NCBI GenBank assembly: GCA_964507025.1
Contig: CAZDOK010000007.1
Span: 98,146 to 162,145, forward strand
Origin: Amarobacter sp964507025
Lineage (GTDB): Bacteria; Chloroflexota; Dehalococcoidia; Tepidiformales; Tepidiformaceae
Length of the DNA stretch: 64,000 bases
Reading direction: 5' to 3'
Shown here: in pieces, positions 41,230 through 48,995 of the stretch
Layout of the letters: every line of letters starts with the position of its first letter
Position numbering within the stretch: position 1 is the first letter of the stretch
The notes under the pieces: model-generated
Database searches by the model: none
What the model saw: the letters and a program-made list of their open reading frames with translations, nothing else
What the model was told of the DNA's origin: nothing
Made by a program: the position numbers and the translations under genes

Positions 41230-42594
41230 TTACGACCCGGTGCCTCCCCTCCGCGGTTCGGGGTTTGGCCGATGGCCTGGCGTGCTTCGCACGTCGCCCT
41301 TTGCCCTCCCGGGCGGCGCCTGGCCGCCAGCAACCGGGGCGTCTTTCTGCCTGCCTTCCAGGCGCCGGCGGAGGCGGTCGCGGCGGCGTTCGAGGGCGGG
41401 CATCCCCAGTTCGCCATTCGCTGGCCCCTGGGGGACGAGCCCTCTCATGACCAGGGCGATTGCCTGGTCGACGAGGGCATAGGCGTGATCAGGGGCGGCG
41501 AAGCGGTGCTCGGCGATCTTCGCCAGTTCCACGTAGGGGAGCAGGCGGCGCGAGCGGGGCTCGTCGATGAGGGCCTGCCAGGAGGCGGCGGCCGCGTCCC
41601 AGTTGCCGCAGCGCGCGTGGTTGCGGGCGGCGCGCTCGAGCGCCTCGAGCCGTTCCGCGCGGGGGAGCGAGCCGGCGAGGGCGGCTTCGTAGCGCGCCGC
41701 GGCGGTGGCGTGGTCGCCGGCGTACTCGGCTGCTCGAGCTGCCTGCAGCGGGTAGCCGGGGTCTTCGCACACGGCGGCAAGATGAGCTGCCAGGGCGACC
41801 AGCGAGAGGATGTCCCAGGCGTTGTGACGGAGAACGGGGAGGATGTGCGTCGGGTCGCCGGAGCGCTGGAAGCGGAAGTAGCGCTCGGGAACTTCGGCCG
41901 AAGGACAGTCGTGCTCGCGTTCGAACCCGAGGAGGTCGCGCTCGACGTGGACCAGCCGGTGCGAGCCGATGACGCCGCGGAAGAGGCGGCGGTTGGGGTG
42001 GAGGAGGTCGAGGTGGGGCTTCGCGCGCAGGCCAGGGCGCTGGCGGGAGAGGATGTAACGGACCTCGAGAGCGGGGACATCGAACGACTTGCCGTTATAG
42101 CTGACGAGGGCGCCGGCGGACTCCAGGTCCTCGCCGAGTCCGCCGAGGAGGCCGCCCTCGAACTCCGGGCCGGGAAGGAGGTACTGGCGGAGGCGGAGCG
42201 TGCCACCGTCGAAGCGGGCGACTCCGGCCAGGAAGACCATCGTCCCGGAGCCGCCAAGCCCGGTGGTTTCCGTGTCGACGTAGCAGAAGGCCGCCGGGTC
42301 GACCTCGCCGAGGCGAGGGTCGCGGACCTGGCCCGCCAGGCGAGCGGGGTCGACGGCGAGGGCGCGGTGGAGCGCGACCTGACCGTGGACGTGTCCCGCT
42401 CCGTAGCTGCTTTCGATGACGTAGCCGGGACCGAGGGGTGATTCGAACCAGCGCCCGCCGAGGCCGGAGAGGTCCGCCCGTTCGGTGACGCTGGCATCGC
42501 GCACCACGGGCTCCATCCGCGTGGGCTGGTGGAGGGCTGCGCGCAGGCGATCGCGAAGGGCGCCGTGGGCCGCGGGTGCGGGCTCACCGAACAT
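41230..42594 (-). CDS. YprB-like ribonuclease H-like exonuclease
   Basis: A 454-residue protein with a DEDD-type 3'-5' exonuclease fold. Metal-binding motifs: Y-V-D-T-E-T-T-G-L, then S-Y-N-G-K-S-F-D-V-P, then H-N-A-W-D-I-L-S-L. This matches the RNase_H_2/YprB family. A C-terminal helical repeat region (about 275-400) looks TPR-like (A-G-D-H-A-T-A-A-A-R-Y-E-A-A-L), and the last 45 residues are disordered and basic. The ATG at 42594 lies inside a near-match to the LexA box, which suggests DNA-damage control. Confidence 0.85.
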   Translation of the reverse strand: MFGEPAPAAHGALRDRLRAALHQPTRMEPVVRDASVTERADLSGLGGRWFESPLGPGYVIESSYGAGHVHGQVALHRALAVDPARLAGQVRDPRLGEVDPAAFCYVDTETTGLGGSGTMVFLAGVARFDGGTLRLRQYLLPGPEFEGGLLGGLGEDLESAGALVSYNGKSFDVPALEVRYILSRQRPGLRAKPHLDLLHPNRRLFRGVIGSHRLVHVERDLLGFEREHDCPSAEVPERYFRFQRSGDPTHILPVLRHNAWDILSLVALAAHLAAVCEDPGYPLQAARAAEYAGDHATAAARYEAALAGSLPRAERLEALERAARNHARCGNWDAAAASWQALIDEPRSRRLLPYVELAKIAEHRFAAPDHAYALVDQAIALVMRGLVPQGPANGELGMPALERRRDRLRRRLEGRQKDAPVAGGQAPPGRAKGDVRSTPGHRPNPEPRRGGTGS

Positions 42595-42601
42595 ATGTGC
42601 G
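42588..42601. promoter_or_regulatory. Candidate LexA box at the exonuclease start
   Basis: CGAACATATGTGCG matches the Gram-positive LexA consensus CGAAC-N4-GTTYG at all but one position. It overlaps the start codon in the same way as the box at lexA itself. Confidence 0.5.
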
Positions 42602-42602
42602 G

Positions 42603-42608
42603 AGTGTA
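42603..42608 (-). promoter_or_regulatory. -10 box TACACT
   Basis: TACACT on the minus strand, eight bases before the ATG at 42594, next to the candidate LexA box. Confidence 0.45.
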
Positions 42609-42688
42609 GAGGGAGAAGGGGGAAGGGAGAAGAGCGCCAGGCCAAGCATCAGCGGTCGCGACTCAATCGGCCAGGCGGCCGACTGCCC

Positions 42689-44011
42689 TTACACCGCCTT
42701 CGCGCAGGCCCACCGGAAGAGCTCGGAGGCGGTGGGGTAGGGGTGGATCGTGCTGGCCACCTGGCGGGCCGTGAGGCCGTGCTGGATTGCCAGGCAGGCC
42801 TCGCCGACCAGGGTGCTGCCCCGGGCGGAGATGAAATGGGCGCCGAGGAGGGTGCCGGTCTTCTCGTCCACGACCACCTTGGCGAACCCCTCCGGCTGGC
42901 TCGTCGTGCGGAACCAGTCGAGGTCGGCCGCATCCAGGCGGGCCACGCGGATGTCGCGGCCGGCGTCACGGGCCTGCTCCTCGGTCATGCCGGCATGGCC
43001 GATTTCCGGGTCGGTAAAGATGGCCCACGGCACGAGCGTGTCAGGAATGGGCTCGCAGACGCCCGACTCGATGTGCTTCGCGATGTGGTGAGCCTGGTAG
43101 CCGGCGTAGTGGGTGAACTGGAACTTCCCGGTGATGTCGCCCGCCGCCCAGAGCCCGTCGAGGTTCGTCTTGCCGCAGGGGGAGATGGTGATGAAGCCGC
43201 GCCGGTCGCGCTCCACGCCAAGTTCGTCGAGCCCTTCCGGGACCTGGGGTGTGCGCCCGGCCGCCACCAGGATCTCGTCGAACTCGAACCGTCCCCGGGG
43301 GGTAACCACGATGACGCGGCCGTCTTCGGTGCGGTCGACTCGCTCGATCGAGGCGCCCGTTTCGACGCGGATGCCCTCGCGCTCAAAGAGCTTCGTGAGT
43401 TCGAGGGAGACCTCGGCGTCCTCGGTGGCGGCGATACGGTCGAGCGCCTCGAAGATGGTGACGGCGGCGCCGAGGCGGTGAAACGCCTGGCCGAGCTCGA
43501 GCCCGATGGGGCCGCCACCGATGACGGCGAGGCGCCCGGGAAAGCGGGGCAGGGTGAAGATGGTGCGGTTCGTCTGGGGGCGGGCGTCAGCGAGGCCGGG
43601 GATCGGCGGCAGGCCGGGCCCCGTGCCGGTGGCGACGACCACGTTCGGAGCGCTCAGCAGGCGGCCATCCACTTCGACCTCCGTCGGGGAACGGAAGCGG
43701 GCATCGCCCCAGGCCAGCTCGATCCCGTCGGCGGCAAACCCGCCGCTGGGGTCGGTGCCGCGGACGAGGAGCTGGACGGCGTGGATGCGGGCGACCACCT
43801 CATCCCACGAGAGGCCTTCGTCAACGGCCCGTTTCGACAGGTCGATGAGGGCCTTGCTCGGCACGCAGCCATCGTTCAGGCATTCACCGCCCAGGTGGGT
43901 GCGCTCGATCACCGCGACACGGTGACCCTTGCGGCCCAGGGTGCGGGCGATGTTGTCTCCGGCTGAGCCGTTGCCGATGACTATCAGGTCGTGGGTGGGG
44001 GCGGTGGGCAT
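42689..44011 (-). CDS. Pyridine nucleotide-disulfide oxidoreductase (Lpd/MerA-like)
   Basis: A 440-residue FAD flavoprotein. The N-terminal dinucleotide fold is V-I-G-N-G-S-A-G-D-N, followed by the redox-active pair Cys44/Cys49 in G-G-E-C-L-N-D-G-C-V-P-S-K. The NAD(P)H domain has V-I-G-G-G-P-I-G-L-E, and the C-terminal interface ends H-P-Y-P-T-A-S-E. It matches the dihydrolipoamide dehydrogenase/mercuric reductase superfamily. It lacks extra cysteines for mercury, and no 2-oxoacid dehydrogenase genes are adjacent, so the true partner disulfide is open. Confidence 0.9.
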   Translation of the reverse strand: MPTAPTHDLIVIGNGSAGDNIARTLGRKGHRVAVIERTHLGGECLNDGCVPSKALIDLSKRAVDEGLSWDEVVARIHAVQLLVRGTDPSGGFAADGIELAWGDARFRSPTEVEVDGRLLSAPNVVVATGTGPGLPPIPGLADARPQTNRTIFTLPRFPGRLAVIGGGPIGLELGQAFHRLGAAVTIFEALDRIAATEDAEVSLELTKLFEREGIRVETGASIERVDRTEDGRVIVVTPRGRFEFDEILVAAGRTPQVPEGLDELGVERDRRGFITISPCGKTNLDGLWAAGDITGKFQFTHYAGYQAHHIAKHIESGVCEPIPDTLVPWAIFTDPEIGHAGMTEEQARDAGRDIRVARLDAADLDWFRTTSQPEGFAKVVVDEKTGTLLGAHFISARGSTLVGEACLAIQHGLTARQVASTIHPYPTASELFRWACAKAV

Positions 44012-44089
44012 GGGAGTGAGCGCTCCGGGGGAGGTTGGTGGTAACAGCGTAGCGGCTGGGCAGGGAGCGGGGATCGGCCTGCGGCCAGC

Positions 44090-44124
44090 GAAGTGCGAAG
44101 TGCGAAGTGCGAAGTGCGAAGTGC
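44090..44124. repeat. Five tandem GAAGTGC heptamers
   Basis: GAAGTGC repeated five times without interruption in the spacer between the flavoprotein and M23 genes. Single or double copies of the same heptamer occur near 31960-31977 (minus strand) and 41175-41187. Confidence 0.8.
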
Positions 44125-44155
44125 GCTGAGCGAACCGGTGTTCCCGGGCCAGTGG

Positions 44156-45073
44156 CTACTGCGCCACGGGCAGTGGTGTTGGCGTCCTGGCTGGCGGCTT
44201 CGGGGTGCGCGTCGGCGTTGGCGTCCACGTGGGTGTGGGCGTGATGGTGGGCGTGGGGGTGATGGTCGGGGTGTTCGTCGGCGTCGGGGTGTCGGTCGGG
44301 GTCGGGGTGATCGTCGGGGTGGGCAGGGGCGTGTTGTCGCTGCCGGGGAACCAGAGCGGGCCGTCTGAGAGCGGAGTGCCCGGGGGGATCTTGAAGTCGA
44401 GGTAGTCCTCGGGGTTGACCGGGGTGTCCTGCCAGCGGATCTCGAAATGCAGGTGCTCTCCCGTTGAGTAGCCCGATGAGCCGGTGATGCCGAGCACGAC
44501 GGTGTTGTCGACGGCGTCGCCCGTCTTGACGCGGGTTTCGCTGAGGTGGCCGTAGAGCGTGGTCCAGCCACCGCCACAGTCAACGAACACGTGGTTCCCA
44601 TAGGCGCCGGAGTAGTCGGCGGACGCGACGGTGCCGGTGCAGGCGGAGTACACGTCCGAGTGACTCAGCCCTTCGAGCGCGAGGTCGATGCCACCGTGGA
44701 TGCGGCCCGGGCCGCGGTTGTTGGCACCGTAGCGGTCGGTGACGCGGCTCCATTCGCGGAGGGGCATCGAGAAGCGGCTGGTTGCAGCCGCGGCGGCGTC
44801 GGCGGCCGGCAGTTGCGCGGGATCGGGCTTTGCGACGGCGCCCTCGTCGGTCTCGATGACGTGGCGCTCGGGGGTTTCGCGGCCCGGCTCGGGAGTCGCG
44901 CTGGCGGACTCGCCGGTTTCGGCGGCGAACCCGGTGGGCGGCTCCTGTTCGGCGCCTGAGCCGGCGGGATCGCGCGCGACGATGACGGCGCCCACGCCCG
45001 CGATGAACGTGGCTCCGAGGAGGATGCGGACGGCGTGGGAGCCCGGGAGCCGGGGCACGCGGAGCTTCGGCAT
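44156..45073 (-). CDS. M23-family (LytM) cell-wall peptidase with C-terminal Thr-Pro tail
   Basis: A 305-residue envelope enzyme. There is a basic N-terminus and one membrane helix or uncleaved signal at about 14-33, a disordered acidic linker, and a LytM domain at about 100-230. Its zinc ligands are all present: His126 and Asp130 (H-G-G-I-D) and His207/His209 (T-G-E-H-L-H-F-E). Cys145 and Cys166 may form a disulfide. Residues 250-305 are a Thr/Pro repeat (P-T-P-T-x-T-P-T). It is expected to cleave peptide bridges in peptidoglycan. Divergent from an ABC-export gene cluster. Confidence 0.93.
   Translation of the reverse strand: MPKLRVPRLPGSHAVRILLGATFIAGVGAVIVARDPAGSGAEQEPPTGFAAETGESASATPEPGRETPERHVIETDEGAVAKPDPAQLPAADAAAAATSRFSMPLREWSRVTDRYGANNRGPGRIHGGIDLALEGLSHSDVYSACTGTVASADYSGAYGNHVFVDCGGGWTTLYGHLSETRVKTGDAVDNTVVLGITGSSGYSTGEHLHFEIRWQDTPVNPEDYLDFKIPPGTPLSDGPLWFPGSDNTPLPTPTITPTPTDTPTPTNTPTITPTPTITPTPTWTPTPTRTPKPPARTPTPLPVAQ
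44209..44334. repeat. In-frame tandem repeat coding for the Thr-Pro tail
   Basis: About 125 bases of imperfect 6-, 12- and 18-base GGGGTCGGCGTGGG-type units, coding (on the minus strand) the P-T-P-T tail of the M23 protein. Such runs often vary in length between strains. Confidence 0.75.
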
Positions 45074-45227
45074 CGATCAGTACCATCGGACAGGTTGGGC
45101 CTTATGACCAGAGCGTGGTCCCTCAATGTTGCCGAAAGCGACCCGGAGCGGTTGCCGGGCTTTACCTCGTACTGTCGTTGCCGCGTGCTGTGTGACCTGA
45201 CGCATTCGATCGTCGCGGGCCGCCTGT

Positions 45228-45233
45228 TAGGAT
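45228..45233 (+). promoter_or_regulatory. -10 box TAGGAT, leaderless type
   Basis: TAGGAT, seven bases before the GTG at 45241. The position favours that GTG over the ATG at 45232, which overlaps the box. Confidence 0.5.
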
Positions 45234-45240
45234 GCCCGGT

Positions 45241-46170
45241 GTGGCGCTCATCGAGACGCAACAGCTAACCAAGCGGTATGGCGCGAGCGTACTGGCGCTC
45301 AATGGCCTTGACCTCGCCGTGGAGCCCGGCATCATCGGGCTGGTGGGCGCGAACGGCGCAGGCAAGAGCACGCTCATCAAGATCCTGCTCGGGTTGCTGG
45401 AGCCGAGCAGCGGCAGCGCGACCGTCCTCGGGTACAACATCGCCAGTGAGGGGCCGGTGTTGCGCCAGTTCGTGGGCTACATGCCGGAGCACGACTGCCT
45501 GCCCGGGGATGTGAGCGCGACTGAGTTCGTGGCGCACATGGCGCAGGTGAACGGCCTGCCCCGCTCGTCCGCGCGTGAGCGAACCGCGGAGACGCTGCGG
45601 CACGTAGGGCTGTTCGAGGAGCGCTACCGGGAGATGCGCGGGTATTCGACCGGCATGAAGCAGCGCGTGAAGCTGGCGCAAGCCCTGGTCCACGACCCGC
45701 AGGTGCTCTTCCTCGATGAACCGACGAACGGGCTGGACCCGGCCGGGCGCGACGAGATGCTGGACCTGGTGCGACGGACGGGGAAGGAGTTCGGGATTTC
45801 GATCGTGATGGCATCGCACCTGCTCGGCGAGATCGAGCGCGTGTGCAACTACCTCGTGGTGATCGATGGCGGACACCTGTTGCGGCAGGGGCCCCTTGGC
45901 GACTTCACCGCGGCGACGGGCGTGCTGGCGGTGGAGGTCGAGGGAGAGGCGGAGCTGCTGGCGGGCCGGCTCCGGGAGCGGGGACTGCGGGCGGAAGTCG
46001 ACCGGCGCACCGTGCTGGTGGCGCTGGAGGGCGACGAGCGGGCGTTTGACCTGATCCGGGATGCCTGCGCCGACCTCGGGCTGGGCCTCGTGCGGCTGGA
46101 GCGGCGCCGCCAGAACCTTGAGGACCTCTTCCGGCCGGCGGAGAAGGGAGCCGCGCATGCCGCCGTCTGA
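45241..46170 (+). CDS. ABC transporter ATP-binding protein (export type), first copy
   Basis: A 309-residue ABC ATPase with a C-terminal regulatory extension. Walker A is G-A-N-G-A-G-K-S-T, the signature region Y-S-T-G-M-K-Q-R-V-K, and Walker B V-L-F-L-D-E-P-T-N-G-L-D-P. It belongs to the CcmA/NatA-like group that works with separate permease polypeptides. The GTG at 45241 fits the leaderless box. Its end overlaps the permease gene by 14 bases. It is the first of a four-gene ATPase-permease-ATPase-permease cluster. Confidence 0.93.
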   Translation: MALIETQQLTKRYGASVLALNGLDLAVEPGIIGLVGANGAGKSTLIKILLGLLEPSSGSATVLGYNIASEGPVLRQFVGYMPEHDCLPGDVSATEFVAHMAQVNGLPRSSARERTAETLRHVGLFEERYREMRGYSTGMKQRVKLAQALVHDPQVLFLDEPTNGLDPAGRDEMLDLVRRTGKEFGISIVMASHLLGEIERVCNYLVVIDGGHLLRQGPLGDFTAATGVLAVEVEGEAELLAGRLRERGLRAEVDRRTVLVALEGDERAFDLIRDACADLGLGLVRLERRRQNLEDLFRPAEKGAAHAAV

Positions 46171-47044
46171 GGCGCGCAGCGGCAGCATTTACGACCTGGG
46201 CTACCGTCGTTACGACGGTCCACGGCTGGGGCGCCAGCACGCGGTACTCGCCCTGTACGTGTACAGCCTTCGGGGCGCGTTCGGCATCGGACGGCGGACT
46301 TCGAGCAAGATCATCCCGATCGTCATCACCGTGATCGCCTTCCTGCCGGCGCTCATCCAGCTCGGGGTGGCGGCGATCGTTTCGGACGATGTGGACGTGA
46401 TCCGGCCGGAGAACTATTTCGGGTTCGTGCAGGTGCCGGTGGCGCTGTTTTGCGCGGCCATCGCCCCTGAGATCACGGGCCGGGACATGCGACAGCGGAC
46501 GCTTTCGCTCTACTTCTCACGGGCTCTGCTCCGGCGGGACTACGCACTGGCGAAGCTGGCTGCCTTCGCGACGGCGCTGACGGTGCTGACGCTCGCACCC
46601 CAGGCGCTGCTGCTCCTGGGGAACGGGCTGGCCACGAACGACCTGCGAGACTACGTGAGCGACAACTGGGAAGACCTGCCGCGAACGGTGGCGAGCGGGG
46701 TGGCCATTGCGGTGGCGATGGGCGCCGTGGCGATGGCCATCGCCGGCCAGACATCGCGGCGAGCCTACGCAACGATCGCGGTGGTGGCCTGGTTCCTGGT
46801 GACGTGGCCGATCGCGGCGATCCTGGTCCTGGAGGTAGGGGGCGCCGGGCGCGCGGCGGCACTGCTCAGCCCGTTCGACTTCGTCTACGGCGCGACCATG
46901 TGGGTGTTCGGCGTCACCCCGGAACGTGACTCGGTGCAGGACGTGGCGGGCATCCCGCTGTGGGGGTACGGGGCGGCGCTGGCTGCCTATGCGGCGGGCG
47001 GCACGGCATTAGTCATCCGGCGGTTCCAACGGATAGCCGCATGA
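46157..47044 (+). CDS. ABC transporter permease (ABC-2 type), first copy
   Basis: A 295-residue membrane protein with about six helices, beginning with a cytoplasmic S-I-Y-D-L-G-Y-R-R-Y-D-G-P-R-L-G-R segment that is common in these ABC-2-type permeases. The hydrophobic stretches are at about 48-70, 95-115, 135-160, 190-210, 215-235 and 265-285. GGGAG lies six bases before the ATG at 46157. Paired with the ATPase just upstream. Substrate unknown. Confidence 0.88.
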   Translation: MPPSEARSGSIYDLGYRRYDGPRLGRQHAVLALYVYSLRGAFGIGRRTSSKIIPIVITVIAFLPALIQLGVAAIVSDDVDVIRPENYFGFVQVPVALFCAAIAPEITGRDMRQRTLSLYFSRALLRRDYALAKLAAFATALTVLTLAPQALLLLGNGLATNDLRDYVSDNWEDLPRTVASGVAIAVAMGAVAMAIAGQTSRRAYATIAVVAWFLVTWPIAAILVLEVGGAGRAAALLSPFDFVYGATMWVFGVTPERDSVQDVAGIPLWGYGAALAAYAAGGTALVIRRFQRIAA

Positions 47045-47964
47045 ACGAGACGACCCCCGCCATCGAGGTCATCAACATCAGCCGCTGGTACGGGAACATC
47101 GTGGCGGTGAACGACATCTCGTTCAGCCTGGGGCCCGGGATCACGGGGTTGCTGGGGCCGAACGGGGCGGGCAAGTCGACGATGCTGCACATGCTTTCCG
47201 GATTCTTGAAGCCATCCGCCGGTCAATTGCGGGTGTTCGGTGAGTCCGCATGGGAGAATCCCGGGATCTACCGGCGCATCGGGCTCGTGCCGGAACGCGA
47301 GGCGGTCTATCCGTTTCTCACCGGGTACGAATTCGTGCGGCTTTCGGCCGAGCTGCATAAGCTGCCGGACCCGGATGCCGCGGCCCGCCGGGCGATCGGT
47401 TTGGTGGAGATGGAGGCGTTCGCCGAGCGGGCGACGGGCGGCTATTCGAAAGGGATGAAGCAGCGCGTGAAGATCGCCGCGGCGCTGGTGCATGAGCCGG
47501 AGATCCTCTTGCTCGATGAGCCGTTCAATGGGGCCGACCCGCGGCAACGGCTACAGATGATGGACATGTTGCGGGAGATGGCCGCGCAGGGCCGGACGAT
47601 CCTCTTCTCCTCTCACATCCTGGAGGAGGTGGAACGGCTGGCGGAGGATGTGCTCGTGATCGTTGCGGGCAGGCTCGCCGCGTCGGGCGACTTCCGGGAG
47701 ATCCGCAAGCTGATGACCGACCGGCCGCACACGTTCACCGTGCGGTCGAGCGACAACCGGACGCTGGCAGCCGCCCTGGTCGCCGACCCCTCGGTCTACG
47801 GGGTGGAGCTCCAGGACGGGATCCTGCAGGTGCGGACCGGTGAGTTCGCGGCGTTCACGCTGGCGATCCCGGGAGTGGCGCGCCATGCGGGTGTTTCGAT
47901 TTTCGAGTTGCGGCCTACCGACGAGTCGCTGGAGAGCGTCTTCTCCTACCTGGTGAAGCGATGA
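47041..47964 (+). CDS. ABC transporter ATP-binding protein (export type), second copy
   Basis: A 307-residue ABC ATPase closely resembling the first copy. Walker A G-P-N-G-A-G-K-S-T-M, signature Y-S-K-G-M-K-Q-R-V-K and Walker B I-L-L-L-D-E-P-F-N-G-A-D-P are present, with a similar C-terminal extension (about 220-307). Its ATG overlaps the preceding permease stop by four bases and its own stop overlaps the next permease, so the cluster is one tightly coupled operon. Two related but distinct ATPases suggest a heterodimeric exporter. Confidence 0.93.
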   Translation: MNETTPAIEVINISRWYGNIVAVNDISFSLGPGITGLLGPNGAGKSTMLHMLSGFLKPSAGQLRVFGESAWENPGIYRRIGLVPEREAVYPFLTGYEFVRLSAELHKLPDPDAAARRAIGLVEMEAFAERATGGYSKGMKQRVKIAAALVHEPEILLLDEPFNGADPRQRLQMMDMLREMAAQGRTILFSSHILEEVERLAEDVLVIVAGRLAASGDFREIRKLMTDRPHTFTVRSSDNRTLAAALVADPSVYGVELQDGILQVRTGEFAAFTLAIPGVARHAGVSIFELRPTDESLESVFSYLVKR

Positions 47965-48695
47965 ACCGGGCGCTCATCCGGCTGACGGCGCGGCAGCTGC
48001 TGGGGCAAAAGCGGACGATCCTGATGCTCCTGTTCGCGATGGTGCCGGTGCTCATCGCGGTGCTGTACCGGGTCGCCGGCAACGACGACCCACAGCGGTG
48101 GACGGCTTCTGCACTCAATGCCCGGCTGATCGTGGGGACGTTCTTGCCGCTGGCGGCGCTGGTGTTCGGGACGGCGGCGCTCGGCAGCGAATTCGAGGAT
48201 GGCACGGCGGTGTACATCCTGAGCAAACCGATCCCGCGCCGCGTGATCGTGCTTTCGAAGCTGCTCGTTTCGTGGTTGGCGACGGCGGGGATCGTGCTGG
48301 CGGCCTCGGTGGTGGCGACGGTGATTGCGCTCTGGGGCGAACCCCGCGACGGCATCGTGGCGGGGTTCGCGGTGGCAGTGGTGGCGGGCTCGCTGGCGTA
48401 TTGCGCGCTGTTCACCTGGCTGAGCGTGGTGACGAGCCGGGCGCTCATCGTGGGGCTGCTGTACGCGTTCATCTGGGAGGGCGTCATCACGCGGCTGTTC
48501 GCGGGGGTGCGGTTCCTCTCCGTGCGGCAGTACACGCTCGGAATCGCGGATACGCTGGTGGACGTGCCCTCAAGGGTGTTCAACCCGCGCCTGGACGCAG
48601 GTGAGGCGTGGGCGTTTGCGGCAGTCGCGACGGCCGCGACAGTGTTCCTGGCCATCAGGCGGTTGCGCCAGTGGGAGATTGGAGAGGCGGCGTAG
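47961..48695 (+). CDS. ABC transporter permease (ABC-2 type), second copy
   Basis: A 244-residue membrane protein with about six helices, ABC-2 fold. An N-terminal cytoplasmic helix (R-Q-L-L-G-Q-K-R-T-I) precedes the first membrane segment, and the core G-S-E-F-E-D-G-T-A-V-Y-I-L-S-K-P is typical of NatB/YhaP-like permeases. It completes the operon. Inverted arms GCGGACC (48696-48702) and GGTCCGC (48720-48726) just after its stop form a loose hairpin. Confidence 0.88.
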   Translation: MNRALIRLTARQLLGQKRTILMLLFAMVPVLIAVLYRVAGNDDPQRWTASALNARLIVGTFLPLAALVFGTAALGSEFEDGTAVYILSKPIPRRVIVLSKLLVSWLATAGIVLAASVVATVIALWGEPRDGIVAGFAVAVVAGSLAYCALFTWLSVVTSRALIVGLLYAFIWEGVITRLFAGVRFLSVRQYTLGIADTLVDVPSRVFNPRLDAGEAWAFAAVATAATVFLAIRRLRQWEIGEAA

Positions 48696-48995
48696 GCGGA
48701 CCACGCATTGCGGAAAGTCGGTCCGCGGACGACGGAAAGCGGCTTGCCTGTTAGGGGACATTCAGGGCGCGGATTGGGATTCCCACATAAGGGCGCGAAG
48801 GCGTGAAAAGTGAGTGCGAAGCGTGAAGGTTAGAACATAAGTGCGTTGAACAGGGGCGCGGGCCGGACTACCGTACGCCCTACGCCGCAAGGCGGGCGCC
48901 CGGGACCACCCGGGCGGCCGGCTCTTCACCACCGACGACGATGACCGCAGCAAGGCCCCTGCCGCGCGAAACCCGGATGCCACCGGGAGGAAGGA
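48696..48995. other. Gene-free region upstream of the DnaA-like gene
   Basis: No gene is supported in these 300 bases. The lower-GC part at 48781-48845 holds two ACATAAG copies exactly 50 bases apart (48785 and 48835) and two GCGAAG/GCGTGAA units (48795-48807 and 48816-48827). It resembles an iteron or protein-binding region. I found no match to the standard DnaA box. Confidence 0.5.

Noticed and set aside
42421..42440. GATTCGAAC string suggesting a tRNA
   Set aside because: It lies inside the exonuclease coding sequence (R-W-F-E-S-P) and no cloverleaf fits around it.
44090..44124. Possible CRISPR-like array (regular short repeats)
   Set aside because: The heptamers are directly adjacent with no spacers and no cas genes are present.
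48696..48995. oriC with DnaA boxes
   Set aside because: I find no TTATCCACA-like 9-mers and no dnaN/recF neighbours; only shorter repeats are present, so an origin is not claimed.
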